NCBI RefSeq assembly: GCF_002776525.5
Contig: NC_045446.1
Coordinates: forward strand, 62,950,161-63,014,160
DNA from: Piliocolobus tephrosceles
Lineage: Eukaryota; Chordata; Mammalia; Primates; Cercopithecidae
Direction of reading: 5' to 3'
Length of the DNA: 64,000 bases
Shown here: positions 47,638 to 59,505 of the stretch, piece by piece
How the letters are laid out: the number at the start of each line of letters is the position of its first letter
Position numbering within the stretch: position 1 is the stretch's first letter
Position numbers and translations under genes: made by a program
Notes under the pieces: model-generated
Seen by the model: only the letters and a program-made list of their open reading frames with translations
Database searches by the model: none
What the model was told of the DNA's origin: nothing

Positions 47638-47898
47638 TAGTTATTTGACAGGGTCTCGCTCTGCTGCCCAGGCTGGAGTGCAGTGGTGCAATAATAGCTC
47701 ACTGTAACCTTGAATTTCTCCTGAGTAGTTGGGACCAGAGGCAGGTGCCACCACACCTAGCTAATGTTAAAGTTTTTTGTAGAGATGGGGTCTTGCTATG
47801 TTGCCTGGTTGGTACCAAACTCCTGGCCTCAAATGATCCTCCTGCCCTGGCCTCCCAAAATGCTGGAATTAGAGGTGTTAGCCACCATGCCTAGCCTC
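47638..47898 (-). repeat. Old Alu, antisense
   Basis: gacagggtctcgctctgctg to gccaccatgcctagcc. Internally deleted. 47900-48290 beyond it is unassigned, perhaps an old DNA-element relic. Confidence 0.9.
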
Positions 47899-48297
47899 TA
47901 AACTCCATTTTATAGATGAGAAAAATGATTTAATCACGGTCATACCAACTGTGGTAACCCGTTATATTAAAGGTTCCCAAATAATCATGCTTCCTGGTAT
48001 CCATGTAGTCTACTCCCACCATGATTCTGGGCTTGTCCATGTGATTTGCATTGGCTAGTGGGGAATTTGCCAATTTAATGGAAGCAGATGACCCTCAGTA
48101 AGTGCTATTTCGACTTGACTTCTTGAAATATGCTGTCACCATGCTGGGGAAGTCCAGTTTAACCTATATGCTGATGAAAGACCACAGGGGAAAAGGCCCA
48201 GCCATGGCAGATGAGCCCAGCCCTCTGGCTGATCCTCCAGCTGAATGTAATTGCTTGAGTAATCTCAGGCAAAACCAGCAAAAGAAATGACTAGTTG

Positions 48298-48603
48298 GCC
48301 TGGCACAGTGGCTCACACCTGTGATCCCCACATTTTGGGAGGCCGAGGTGGGAGGACTGCTGAGCCCAGGAATTCGAGGTTTGAGACCAGTCTGGGCAAA
48401 ATAGTGAGACCCCGTCTCTATAAAGAATAAAAATAAAATATTAGCTGGGTTTGGTGGTACATGCCTGTAGTCCCAGCTATTCGGGAGGCTGAGGTGGGAG
48501 GATTGCTTGAGGTCAGGAGGTTGAGGCTGCAGTGAGTTGTGCCACTGCAGTCCAGCCTGCGGGACAGAGTAAGATGGTCTCAAAAGAAAATAAAAGAATA
48601 AAA
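48298..48603 (+). repeat. Alu, sense
   Basis: ggcctggcacagtggctcac to a mixed A tail. The antisense 187-codon open frame at 48164-48727 is mostly this Alu. Confidence 0.93.
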
Positions 48604-48744
48604 GGAAATGCACAGTCTGCACCCAGAAAGGCAACAGATAATAAACCACTGTTGTTTTTTCCATAAAGTTTGGGGTGGTTTTCAAATGGAGCAACAGATT
48701 ACTGTGTTTGAACAGCATAATCTCCAAGTATTTGGGTATTTTCT

Positions 48745-49645
48745 AGCCATCTTTCTACTATAGATTTTTAATATAAGTCTAATTAATCAAGAACTTACTA
48801 TGTATAATATCAATCCTTTTAAACTTATTGAAACAGGTTTATGGTCCAGTGTATGGTCTTGTTGAATGTTCTATGTGTACTTTAAAAGAACATATATTCT
48901 ACTTATATGCAGTGGAGAGTTCGATGAATGCCAATTAGGTAAAGTTCGTTAATGATGTTGTTCATTTTCTATATCCTTACTGATTTTCTATCTTCTTGTT
49001 CTATCAATTACTGAAAGAGGGATGCTGAAGTCTCCAACTACAATTGTAGATTTGTCTATTTCTTCTTTCAGTTCTGCCAGTTTCTGCTTTACATATTTTG
49101 TAACATTATTATTATATATACATCCAGGACTGAAATATATTCTTGATGAAATATCTTTAAAAAATCATTATGTATTATCCTTCTTAATATTCCTTGTCCT
49201 AAAACGTATTTTGTCTAACATTAATATAATCACTTCATTTTTTTTGTTAGACAGGGTCTGGACTTCGTTGTCTAGGCTGCAGGGCAGTGGTGCGATCACG
49301 GCTCAGTGCAGCCTCAATCTCCAGGGCTCATCCTCCTACCTCACCGCAGCCTCCTGAGTAGCTGGGACTACAGGCGTGCATCACCATGCCCGGCTAATTT
49401 TTGTATTTTTTGTAGAGACGGGGTTTTGCCACCTCAGTTTTTTAATGATTAGTGTTTGTTCTCCTGTGATAAGCAACAGCTAAAATTTCTCCTGGATTTT
49501 TTTGCCTTTCAGTTATTGTTTCCTGCCAAGCTCCTTGGAGTCTCTGTTCCACATGTGTACTCAGGTATCAGCCAAGGATTTGGAAGGGCTTTCCAAATGA
49601 CATCCACCTTCAGGCCAGTAAGATGGAGGTTCTGCTTAAAAAAAG
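48745..49645 (-). mobile_element. Antisense L1 fragment
   Basis: Antisense ORF2 landmarks: gaatgttctatgtgtacttt, ctgaagtctccaactacaat, gtctatttcttctttcagtt. Interrupted by a partial Alu; the identity after about 49440 is uncertain. Confidence 0.75.
49238..49436 (-). repeat. Partial Alu, antisense
   Basis: tttgttagacagggtctgga to ttgtagagacggggttttgcc (given here without its last base as tgtagagacggggttttgc). The rest of the element is missing. Confidence 0.85.
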
Positions 49646-50004
49646 GATGAGTTTGCGTCCTTTGTAGGGACATGGATGCAGCTGGAAACCATCATTCTTA
49701 GCAAACTATCACAAGAACAGAAAACCAAACACCGCATGTTCTCACTCATAGGTGGGAACTGAACAATGAGATCACTTGGACTCGGGAAGGGGAACATCAC
49801 ACACTGGGGCCTATCATGGGGAGGGGGGAGGGGGGAGGGATTGCATTGGGAGTTATACCTGATATAAATGATGAATTGATGGGTGCTGATGAGTTGATGG
49901 GTGCAGCACACCAACATGGCACAAGTATACATATGTAACAAACCTGCACGCTATGCACATGTACCCTAGAACTTAAAGTATAATTAAAAAAAAAAAAAAC
50001 TGGG
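49646..50004 (+). mobile_element. Young L1 3' end (L1PA-type), 5'-truncated
   Basis: About 355 bp covering the L1 ORF2 end and 3' UTR. It has a long G-rich polypurine run at 49816-49840 and caaacctgcacgctatgcac, then attaaaaaaaaaaaaa. The intact polypurine tract suggests a fairly young L1PA. Confidence 0.93.
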
Positions 50005-50441
50005 TAAGAGAAAGAAAGTTTTATCTATGGGAGATGAATAAACTATCTATCACAAAAAAAAAAAAAAATTCTGGTTGTGCTGCTCCTTACAGATGCAGAG
50101 CTATATAATGGAAATGTCACTAAGTATAGTCCTGTTCTTTCAAGGAGAAATTCCTCTCCAGGTTTTACATGCTTTGGGTCATTTTCCAGTTCTATTAAAT
50201 AATTTTTGTTTTAATATTTTTACCCCAGATTAATATTGTAATCTAAAGTAGTCTTATATAAGCTAGTAACCTATTACAAGAAGCAGAAAATGTCTTAGAG
50301 ATATATTTATTCTACATTCAGAGAGAATTACAAAGAAACCTAAAACTTTCACTCAATAGTTTACTATTAATAGCAATATTCATGTTGTAGTTCTGAAAGT
50401 GCTTAATATATACTGCAGTTATTAATCTATAATATACAAAG

Positions 50442-50706
50442 CAGGCTGGGCACACTATAATCTCAACACTTTGGAGGCTGAGGCAGGTAGAATGCCTGAG
50501 CCCAGGAGCTCAAGACCAGTCTGAGAAACATGGGGAAACCCTGTCTCTGCAAAAAATGCAAAAATTAGCTGGGTATGGTGGCACATGTCTGTAGACCCAG
50601 CTATTTGGGAAATGGAGGTGGGAGGATTGCTTGAACCTGGGAGGTGGAGGCTGTAATGAGTGCTACTGCACTCCAGCCTGGGTGACAGAGACTCTGTCTC
50701 AAAAAA
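50442..50706 (+). repeat. Alu, sense
   Basis: caggctgggcacactataat to gactctgtctcaaaaaaa. Shortened left arm. Confidence 0.9.
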
Positions 50707-50843
50707 ATTTTTTTAAAATATATGAAGCACATAAAATATTATGATAATATGATTAGGAATAAAACTTTTTGGTGTAAGAGGAAAAAAGGATATAAATAAA
50801 TGTAAAATCAAAGAAATCAAATAAGTTCAATAAAATCCCTCTA

Positions 50844-51005
50844 GCTGGGCATAGTGGCATGCACTTGTAGTCACAATGATTTTGGAGGCTAAGGCAGGAG
50901 GATCATTTGAGTCCAGGAGTTCAAGGCTATAGTACACTATGATTGTGCCCGTAAATAGCCATTGCATTCCAGCCTGGGAAATATATTGAGACCCTGTCTC
51001 TAAAA
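50844..51005 (+). repeat. Short Alu-type monomer with perfect TSD
   Basis: A single-arm copy of about 160 bp ending taaaaataaat. AATAAAATCCCTCTA flanks both sides, so it inserted as a monomer-sized element. Confidence 0.85.
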
Positions 51006-51541
51006 ATAAATAAAATCCCTCTAATTGTCCATGTTAATTGGAAATACCAACATGAACTCATGATTTAAAAAAAGTTATCCCTAGCTCTAACAACAAAGAA
51101 AAGATTAAAAAAAGAAAGTGATACTTAGAACAACAAGCACCTTCACAGTCCAGGCCTTCGTGTCTAAATACCATTTTCTATTAACAGAATCAGAGCTTCT
51201 TGGAGAAACAGCTAATTCTAAGTCTAGGCAGGAAAAATATAAGGTGAACCTGTGATAGCTTGTTGTGCTAGGAAGAAAGTATTCAAGGACTAATGGGGGT
51301 AATGTCAAAAGTACACATAAGTCAGTTGAATGGACTCCCAGTTTTAGATAATATGGAACTTAAAATGACAACTGGAATTGATAATATACTAAATAGATAA
51401 AAATCTATAATAAGTTGAAATCATGTCAGGTGGAACTCCTGAAGGACAGGCAAACAATAACTACTAAGAAAAGAGTATCTACAGTAGAGCTATGAACTGA
51501 AAAATTTCTAGAGCTCGTACAGGGTTGAAAGATATTACAAC
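51006..51541. other. Intron, unassigned
   Basis: No recognised repeat or exon. Confidence 0.4.
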
Positions 51542-51753
51542 TCTGTGGTGGCTCATGCCTGTAATCCCAGCACTTTGGGAGGCTGAGGTGGGCAGATCAC
51601 CTGAGTCCTGTCAGGAGTTCGAGACCAGCCTGGCCAACACAGTGAAACCCCGTCTCTATTAAAAGTAAAAAAATTAGCTGGGCGTGGTGTTGCACGCCAC
51701 TGCACTCCAGCCTGGGCGACTGAGCTAGACTCCGTCTCAAAAAAAAAAAAGTA
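51542..51753 (+). repeat. Internally deleted Alu, sense
   Basis: gtggctcatgcctgtaatcc to an A tail. It lacks the first bases and most of the right-arm start. Confidence 0.9.
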
Positions 51754-53205
51754 CAGAGTAGAATGATGGTTATCAGAAGCTGGGAAGTATTGTAGGGAAG
51801 AAGAAGAGAGATTGGGGAATAGAAAGAAGTAAACAGATAGGATAAGTTCTGGTGTTTGATAGCTTAGCAGGGTGACTATAGTTAATAATTCAAAATAACT
51901 ATAAGATTTGAAATGTTCTAAATACAAAGAAATTATAAATGTCTGAGGTGATAGATATCTTAATTATTCTAATTTGATCATTGTACACTTATGCATGTAT
52001 CAAAATATCACATGCATCTCATAAATATGTAGTTATTTTGTATCAATAAAAAAATTAAGAAATTATAATTTCTAAATACAAAGAAATTATAAATGTCTGA
52101 GGTGATAGATATCTTAATTATTCTAATTTGATCATTATACACTGTATGCATGTATCAAAATATCACATGCATCTCATAAATATGTACAGTTATTTTGTAT
52201 CAATAAAAAAATTAAGAAGCCAAAAAAGGAAACAAAGAGTGCCTAAATAAATGGAGAGAGACATCATGTTCATGTATTAGAAGACTCAATATTGTTGAGA
52301 AGTCAATTCTCCTCAAATTATTTGTGGATTCAATGTAATCCCAATCAAAATGCCCTCAGTTTTTTTTTTTTTTTTTTTTTTTGTAGAAGCTGATGGCAAT
52401 GAGAATAGTCCAAATAATTCTAAAACAAGAATAGTGTTGGAGGAATTATACTATCTGATTTCAAGACTTACAGTGTCATTAAGACTGTGATACTGGCATA
52501 AGTACAGACATACAGACCAATGGAACTGAATAAAATTGAAAATATTCACACATATATGATAAGTTGTTTTCAATACAGGTGCAAATGTAATGGGAAAAGC
52601 ATATTCTTTCAAATGTGATGGTGGAACAACTGGCTTTCTGTATAGGAAAAACAAACAAAGAACAATAACAACCAAATAAAATCAAACATGACCCTTAACT
52701 CATACCAGACCTCAACAATTTAACTAGAAATGTTTAGGATCACAGTCCATAAGGAATTAAGCTTGAACTATAACACTTCTAGAATAAAACATGAGAGAAT
52801 ATATCACAACCTTGATCAGGCAAAAATTTCTTAGAACACAAAAAACACTAATCATAAAGGATAAAATTCATAAATTAATCTCATCAAAATTAAAAGTTTC
52901 TAATTTAGAAAATGAAAAGGTAAGCCAAAGACTGGAGAAAATACTAGCAATACATGTACCTAAAAAATGACTAGTATCCAGAAAACATAAAGAATTGTTA
53001 TAACTCAGTAATAAGACCAATCCAAATTTGGGCAACAGATATTAAAAGATACTTTACTAAGGGGGATATATGAATGGCCAAAAAACTTATAAAAAGATGC
53101 TCAGCATAGTTAGTTAATGTCACGAGTCTGTAGTCAATGCAATTCAAAACCACAGTGAGATACCATTACACACACACTCAAATGGCTAAGTTTAAAATGA
53201 CTGCC
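51754..53205 (+). mobile_element. L1 fragments (L1MA-like 3' UTR, then an ORF2 fragment)
   Basis: 51754-52218 follows an L1MA-type 3' UTR (gatggttatcagaagctggg, ggtgactatagttaataatt) and holds a tandem duplication. 52221-53205 is a second, decayed sense L1 ORF2 stretch (atctgatttcaagacttaca, ctgtgatactggcataagta) with a poly(T) insertion at 52361-52382. Confidence 0.8.
51916..52218 (+). repeat. Tandem duplication, period about 154 bp
   Basis: The block from ttctaaatacaaagaaatta to tcaataaaaaaattaagaa occurs twice in a row, with only a few differences (for example cacttatgcatg against cactgtatgcatg). The low divergence means the duplication is far younger than the L1 it copies. Confidence 0.93.
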
Positions 53206-53209
53206 AAGT

Positions 53210-53500
53210 CGGGGCCAGTGGCTCACGCCTGTAATCCCAACACTCTGGGAGGTGAAGGCAGGCAGATTGCTTGACCCACAAGTTTGAGACCAGCCTGGGC
53301 AAGATGGCGAAACCCCATCTCTACAAAAAAACAGAAAAATTAGCCGGGCATGGGGGAGTGCACCTGTAGTCCCAGCTACTCAGGAGGCTGAGGCGGGAGA
53401 ATCGCTTGAACCCAGGAGGTTGGGGCTGCAGTGAGTTGAGATCGTGACACTGCACTCCAGCCTGGGTGACAAAGTGAGACCCTGCCTCAAAAAAAAAAAT
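53210..53500 (+). repeat. Alu, sense
   Basis: ggggccagtggctcacgcct to an A run that meets a T run (53490-53512), forming a small A/T hairpin. Confidence 0.93.
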
Positions 53501-53510
53501 TTTTTTTTTT

Positions 53511-54029
53511 TTGATGAGGTCATAATAATACCCAAGAAAAAAAATACCCATTCACCACCACTGGAGGTGACTAGCACTTGGTAATTGCAAAGAGGAAAGA
53601 AAGAATATCATGGAAAGATCTGGTAGCACACCACCTTATTAAGCGACCACTCTTAGTATCATTAATAGCCCGACAACTTGGTATTACGATTCTTTATGTG
53701 ATGAAAAACATCACATCATCTATGAACTATTTCTGCCTAAAACACTAACCTGCCTCTCTAATCAGGCCTTAAGACCTAACTTCCATTTTATAGAACATAA
53801 TTGATGGGTCAATCTAACAAACACATAAAGCCAGTATTGCAAATTATAATAGTTGAATCTAGATGTTAGGAAATATATGTTTATTCTTCATATTTTCTGT
53901 ATGTTTGAATATTTTCAGTAAAAGACAAAAGCGATCAGTCAAGAGGTCTGCTAACATAGCATGAATACAGTGAAACCTCACAGTAACAGGCCCAAAGGTA
54001 ATGTAAATTTGGAAATAATGTGATTTGAA
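53511..54029. other. Intron, unassigned
   Basis: No recognised repeat or exon. Confidence 0.4.
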
Positions 54030-54124
54030 ATATATATATGAAATATATATATGTGTATATATATGATCTTATATATATGTGATCTTTTATATATATATAT
54101 ATATGATCACATATATGTATATAG
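54030..54124. repeat. AT-rich tandem and palindromic tract
   Basis: (TA)n runs broken by gatc-containing units (tatgatctta, tgtgatcttt, tatgatcaca). Self-complementary on a large scale. Confidence 0.9.
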
Positions 54125-54386
54125 TCTTGCTCTGTTGCCCAAGCTGGAGTGCAGTGGCCCAATCATGGCTCACTGCAGACCAACCTTCCAGGATCAAGCC
54201 TCTGCCTCCCAAGTAGCTGAGACTATAGGCACGTGTCACCATACCCAGCTAATTTCTTTTCATTTTTAATAGAGATGAGGTCTCATCTGTTGCCCAGGCT
54301 GCTCTCAAACTCCTGAGCTCAAGAGATCTTTCCACCTCAGTCTCCCAAAGTGATGGAATTAGAGGCATGAACCACCGCACCCGGCC
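54125..54386 (-). repeat. Alu, antisense
   Basis: gtcttgctctgttgcccaag to accaccgcacccggcc. Partly shortened. Confidence 0.92.
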
Positions 54387-56566
54387 TAAACATTTTGTTT
54401 TAATATCAGGGTCGTTCTTGTCATTAACTTTGCAGTAATGAGGTCTCACATTTTATATAACCAGTGCTCTCTCTTTTGTATAGGTATTTATAATAAATAA
54501 AGTATCGAATGAAAGAGAAAAACCAATGCAAATGACATACAGGCAGAAGAAAGGAAAGGGGTATATGCAGAAACCATTATTGTTAATTCCTTTGAAGACT
54601 CTCATGGTCCAGTCTATCCAAAAATTTTATTATGATAATCCTGTAAGTACTACCCCAATAAATATGCCCTCATATTTGCTGGCTAATTTTACTTAGGTTA
54701 TTTTTTGTATCTGATAAGTGGAAACCAAGTGAGAGATTATTTTATGCTAACAGTAAAATTAATTAAATACTACAGATATTCCAAATTGAGAAAACAGATC
54801 TGCTGTCATGGTTTCAGCATACTATATTCAACATTCTTGATAAGAAAACTATCTTTGAGAATGTAGACTTAAATACTTGCATTAGAAAAGGTGAGACATC
54901 GTGGTATGAGAATTTCACTTCATATTTTTAGTTTGAAACTAACAAACACAGTCTAGTTTGGCATACTATGGAAATAATAGGTCATTTGGCCTAAATGATC
55001 TTCATTGTGTGCCTGATACCTACTGCTGCTACTACTGGGGACGGTGGGAGGTTTTGTGGAGTTAGGGTACCAGTCGGTGACACCACACATGGAGTCTGGA
55101 AATGGAAAATACATGAAATACCCTTCAGAAAACCTCTGAGACTTGTCTCAAAATAATTGCTCCTGTTCCACCAAGGCTCTGAAAAATTGGCTTTATCTAG
55201 AGTGTGGAGAAACAAACAACAGGAATAACTCTTCTACCACATGCCAGTGTTTCTTAAGAGTAGGTGAGGGCTTGCCAACACTACTTGGCCAGCACCCTAA
55301 GACAGTAGTTTAGACACGACCCTGAATTCAAAGAGAAAAATGACTATTCATTGTACACCCTGCCCTCCTCACTATGGAGGCTGTCAATTAGACTGTGAAC
55401 AGGAATGAAGTGGAGGTGGGGTTACTGGGGTTTCTCCAGCCTAGGCAGATGGCAAGCCTGTTCTGATTCAGATCACTTCCATGGGGCTGTGCCAAAAACA
55501 TGCCCATATTCTCTATACTTGTCTACACTGCCTCTCGCTTCATGCCACAACCAGTGAAGTACTTCCTCAAAACTTCTAGAGTTCTAAGGGGGTGCTAGAA
55601 AACCACTAGTTTAGATGAACCCTAAACCAGTGCAAGGATTCCTTGTATTTGGTTCCCTGAAAGATGCTTGACCACAATTTTCTTACACACTTACAGGGCT
55701 ACACTATGTCTCAGGGGTGCTTATTCTATCTTTGGGAAGATCTGACTACTAGAAAGTATTTCTCAATACTAAACTCACATCTACTTCTTTCCTACCTTCA
55801 TCTTTTGGTCCAAGTTCTACCACTTGAAGTTACATGGCATAAGTCTGTGCTATCCCCTTTCCTCTGACTAATCAAATACTATTCATCTGCCAGTATTCAT
55901 CTTAAGTCTTCTTCTGTATTACACCCAAAACAATCCCTCCGAGAGTGATTTCTGTGTCCTCTGGGTTCTTCAACTACACTTAATGCACCACTCCTCAGCA
56001 CTTATGCTTTACCATCTTAGTTATTTTTGGCATTCTTTATGCCTTTCTAACAAGAATATAATCTTTTGATGGCTGGATGGTGTCAGTCTTTTATAAATGT
56101 CTACCTCCATACCCCTTCACCATGTTGCTGCTGAGTAGATAGTGTGTGCACGGGTCCTCCATGAACTGGCCCTAACCACAAGTTTACTTATTTTCTATCA
56201 CATTTCCTCACAAAAATCCTCCACTCTAATCATATGCAGCTACCAAATTACACCCTGTGTTTTCCTCATTTGCTAATACTTTCTTGTTTCCTATCCCAAC
56301 CTCTCCCCATCTAGAGCAGGGAGTATTAGCCTCAGGCATATGAACTCTAAACACTGTACACAAAATGTATACTTTTGTATGTGGGAGAGAATGTTTCACA
56401 GCTTTCATACAACTCTCAAAGGTCCCATGACTCCACAAAAAATTAAAATCCACTATTACAAATTTTTTCCCATCTTTGCTTAACCAAATCTTCCCTATTC
56501 TTAAAAGCCCAGCTCATGTCCCTGGATCCAGGGAACCTTCCATATGGGGGAGCTTTCCTAAGCTCT
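54387..56566. other. Intron, unassigned
   Basis: About 2.2 kb without a recognised repeat, exon or RNA. Short open frames at 54991-55215 minus and 55664-55867 plus show no domain. This is the longest repeat-poor intronic block here and so a candidate for conserved noncoding sequence. Confidence 0.4.
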
Positions 56567-56680
56567 GAATATATATGTATGAATATATATGTATATATAT
56601 CTCCATATATATCGATATATAAGGAGATAGATATATCTAAATTGATATATATATCTAAATTGATACACATACATCGATTT
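56567..56680. repeat. AT-rich near-palindromic tract
   Basis: Runs of tatatatg/catatata with tatcgatata and repeated atctaaattgatat units. Likely able to form hairpins. Confidence 0.88.
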
Positions 56681-56857
56681 TTCTACCATTAATCTCTGTG
56701 GTTTATTATGTACCTTGTAGAAATTTTAAAATTAGTATCTTCATTGTGACTTAAATCTTTTGTATTTAATGTTTCATGACTGTAAACTTTACAGCCTCTT
56801 TTTGTTATATGTACTGCCTTCCACAGAGCAGGTACTTAACTAATACTACTGTGGATG

Positions 56858-57162
56858 GCCGGGTGTGGTGGCTCACGCCTGTAATCCTAGCACTTTAGGA
56901 GGCCGAGGCAGGTGGATCACGAGGTCAGGACATAGAGACCATCCTGGCTAACATGGTGAAACCCCGTCTCTACTAAAAAGATACAAAAAAAAAATTAGCT
57001 GGGCGTGGTGGCAGGCGTCTGTAGTCCCAGCTACTCGGGAGGCTGAGGCAGGAGAATGGCATGAACCTGGGAGGCAGAGCTTGCAGTAAGCTGAGATCGT
57101 GCCACTGTACCCCTAGCCTGGGCAGCAGAGTGAGACTCCGTCTCAAAAAAAAAAAAAAAATC
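56858..57162 (+). repeat. AluY-like, sense
   Basis: ggccgggtgtggtggctcac to a 17-A tail. Flanks CTACTGTGGA on both sides. It sits about 136 bp downstream of an FCHSD2 exon donor. Confidence 0.95.
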
Positions 57163-57298
57163 CTACTGTGGACACGAATGAAGACGGTGAATCACCTTCA
57201 TCTCAGTGTGTGTAGAAACTCAGTTTTAAAGGTGCATATCACAGTTGCGACAGTGTCATTAGACCTGGGCAAAATGCCACAATTAGCTGCCACCTTAC

Positions 57299-57403
57299 CT
57301 CTGCTTTACGAATATTTTCTCTAGCTTCATCTATTTTCTGTTCCAGCTCTGCTCGGTTTTGTTCTGATATAGCAGGTCCATGACACTCCAGATCATCTAG
57401 AAC
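57299..57403 (-). CDS. FCHSD2: FCHSD2 exon: helical region after the F-BAR domain
   Basis: A 105-nt exon encoding VLDDLECHGPAISEQNRAEL, then EQKIDEARENIRKAE (expected 348-382). The charged, leucine-spaced sequence is alpha-helical or coiled-coil. Acceptor ttaatag before GTTCTAG, donor gtaagg. It is symmetric (phase 0 at both ends) and joins directly to the IIKLKAEA exon. Confidence 0.97.
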
Positions 57404-58439
57404 CTATTAAAAAAAATGGGACAATAATGATGACTGTTTTTTACTTTTTATCTTCCTTAAGTGATTAGAGTATTTACATAATTCAAAAGGCTTTAGTGAC
57501 TAGTAGCCATAATTTTTTTCATTTATTTATTTTTTGAACATTTTGAAATAATTATAGACTTACTAGTAACAAACTTACTACAGAGAGTCCCTTCAGTGGG
57601 GAAGCCAGGACCAGCCACTATCTGATTGACACCACATGAGAGACCCCAAGGGAAACTGCTAAGCTGAGACCACCCAATACTCAGGTTAGTGAGAGATAAT
57701 GTAAAAACCCTCTTGTTCTACGGCATTAAGTTTGAGGTGGTTTGTTAAGCAACATTACATAAGTGGAACATTGAATCTGAGATGCCTGTGAGATAGCAAA
57801 AAGATGTCAAAACAGGAAAGAGGTTATATGGATACACAGTAGTAGCTAGGCCCAATGTTGAAGATAATAATTTATGATTTGGTGGTAAAGTAAAACCATG
57901 GAAGTGATTGAGAATGCCTATATGAGGATAAAGAATAAAAAAACAAGATAGCCAAACAATCTGAGAAAATGAATATTTAATTGTGGGATGGAGAAAAAGG
58001 AACCTATGAAAAAATCTAGGAATAGCCAGAAAGGCAGAAGGAAAGCCAGGACAATGTTGAATCGTGGATGACTAGAGAAGATAACATTTTAAGACAAAGG
58101 GAGTTGTCAATTGTGACAAAATTGCTGACAGATTAAGAAAAATGAGAAATCAAACTGTCCATTTTGAAGTTAGCAACACAGACATCACTGGTGATTTTGG
58201 TAAGCTTAGACTATGAAGTGATACAGGGAGAAGGAAAGGAAAGGAAAGCTCAAATGTAATGGGCAAGTAAGTGGGAGGTGAGATTCTATAGATAATAAGC
58301 ATAGGCAATTCTTTTAAGAGGTAGGATGTGAAAGCAAAGAATGAGAAGGATATAGGTATCAATAAATGAAATTGAGAAAAAAAGTACTATACTCAAAATA
58401 ATTTCTTTGTGCTTAGAGTTTAGTCTTTGAGATATATTT
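57404..58439. other. Intron, unassigned
   Basis: No recognised repeat or exon. Confidence 0.4.
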
Positions 58440-58510
58440 TCTCCCTTCCTCCTTCCCTTCTTCTTTCCCGTCCTCCTTCCTTTCTCCTTCCCTTTCTTTT
58501 CTTTTCTTTC
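58440..58510. repeat. Polypyrimidine (CCTT/CTTT)n tract
   Basis: About 70 bases almost wholly C and T, leading into an antisense Alu. A candidate triplex-forming tract. Confidence 0.92.
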
Positions 58511-58796
58511 AAGACAGTGTCTTGCTCTGTCACCCAGGCTGGAGTGCAGTGGCATGATCGTACCTCAATGTAACCTCCACCTCCCGGGCTCAAGCAATTC
58601 TCCCCAACCTTAGCCTCCCGAATAGGTGGGAAGATAGGTGTGTGCCATCATGCCTGACTAATTTTTGAATTTTTGTAGAGATTGGGTTTTTTGCCATGTT
58701 GTTCAGGCTGGTCTCAAACTCCTAGCTCAAGCAATCGACCTGCCTCAGCCTCCCAAAGTTCTGGGATTACAGGCATGACCCACTGCGCCCAGCCAA
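58511..58796 (-). repeat. Alu, antisense
   Basis: aagacagtgtcttgctctgt to ccactgcgcccagcc. Moderately diverged. Confidence 0.94.
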
Positions 58797-59055
58797 ACAT
58801 ATATTTTCATGAAACCTATAATTGTGTCTTTAAAAAATATGTCTTGAGGGATGAAAACCTGTATTATTCAACATATGTCCCTTCCCCTGCCCATAACCCA
58901 CTATCACAGCTTTTCTTTGGCAATTTTATGGTAAACAGGTGAATTAATGTATTGCTGATGGAGGGCTTAAGGAAATTCCAACATGAGTAGATAGCTGACA
59001 GCACACTGCTGAGTGTTGAGAAAGTACAGAAAAAACACATACAATGCTTGAGCAA

Positions 59056-59293
59056 AGGCGTTTGAGACCAGTCTGGGAAACATGGCAAGACCCTATCTCT
59101 ACAAAAAACCTAAAAAAAATTAGCCAGGCATGGTGGTGTGTGCCTGTGGTCCCAGCACTTGGGAGGCTGAAGTGGGAGGATTGCTTCAGCCCAGGAGGTT
59201 GAAGCTGCAGTAAGCCATGTTCACACCACTGCCCTTCAACCTGGGTGACAGAGCAAGCCTCTTGTCTCAAACAAAACAAAACAAAACAACACA
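59056..59293 (+). repeat. Partial Alu, sense
   Basis: Starts mid-left-arm (cgtttgagaccagtctggg) and ends in a (CAAAA)n tail. It lies 95 bp from an FCHSD2 exon. Confidence 0.92.
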
Positions 59294-59388
59294 TATAGGA
59301 TATTTTTCACATTAATAAAAATCAGCTCCTTAAACTGTTTGACATTTGGCTTAAGGTGAATGTAACCAGGACCTTCTCGTATACTTAC

Positions 59389-59505
59389 CCGTTGTTGATG
59401 AACAATGTTTTTATGCTCACGTGCCACACGTGTGGCCCATTTTCGAGCTTCCTTATTTAGACTGTGCTCCTCTGTGGTCCCAGTTTCTGATTCTAATTGT
59501 CGGCT
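59389..59505 (-). CDS. FCHSD2: FCHSD2 exon: C-terminal edge of the F-BAR region
   Basis: A 117-nt exon encoding SRQLESETGTTEEHSLNKEA, then RKWATRVAREHKNIVHQQR (expected 309-347). It is the most 5' FCHSD2 exon in the window. It is charged and helical, fitting the stalk that follows the F-BAR domain (about residues 1-280, off the window). Acceptor tgttgtag before AGCCGAC, donor gtaagt. Both ends are at codon boundaries. FCHSD2 as a whole bends membranes, binds N-WASP through SH3 contacts and promotes actin assembly at clathrin pits. Confidence 0.97.

Noticed and set aside
48164..48727. 187-codon open frame on the minus strand
   Set aside because: Its centre is a translated antisense Alu (GLQWHN, LSLPNSWDYRH-type residues). 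An Alu artefact.
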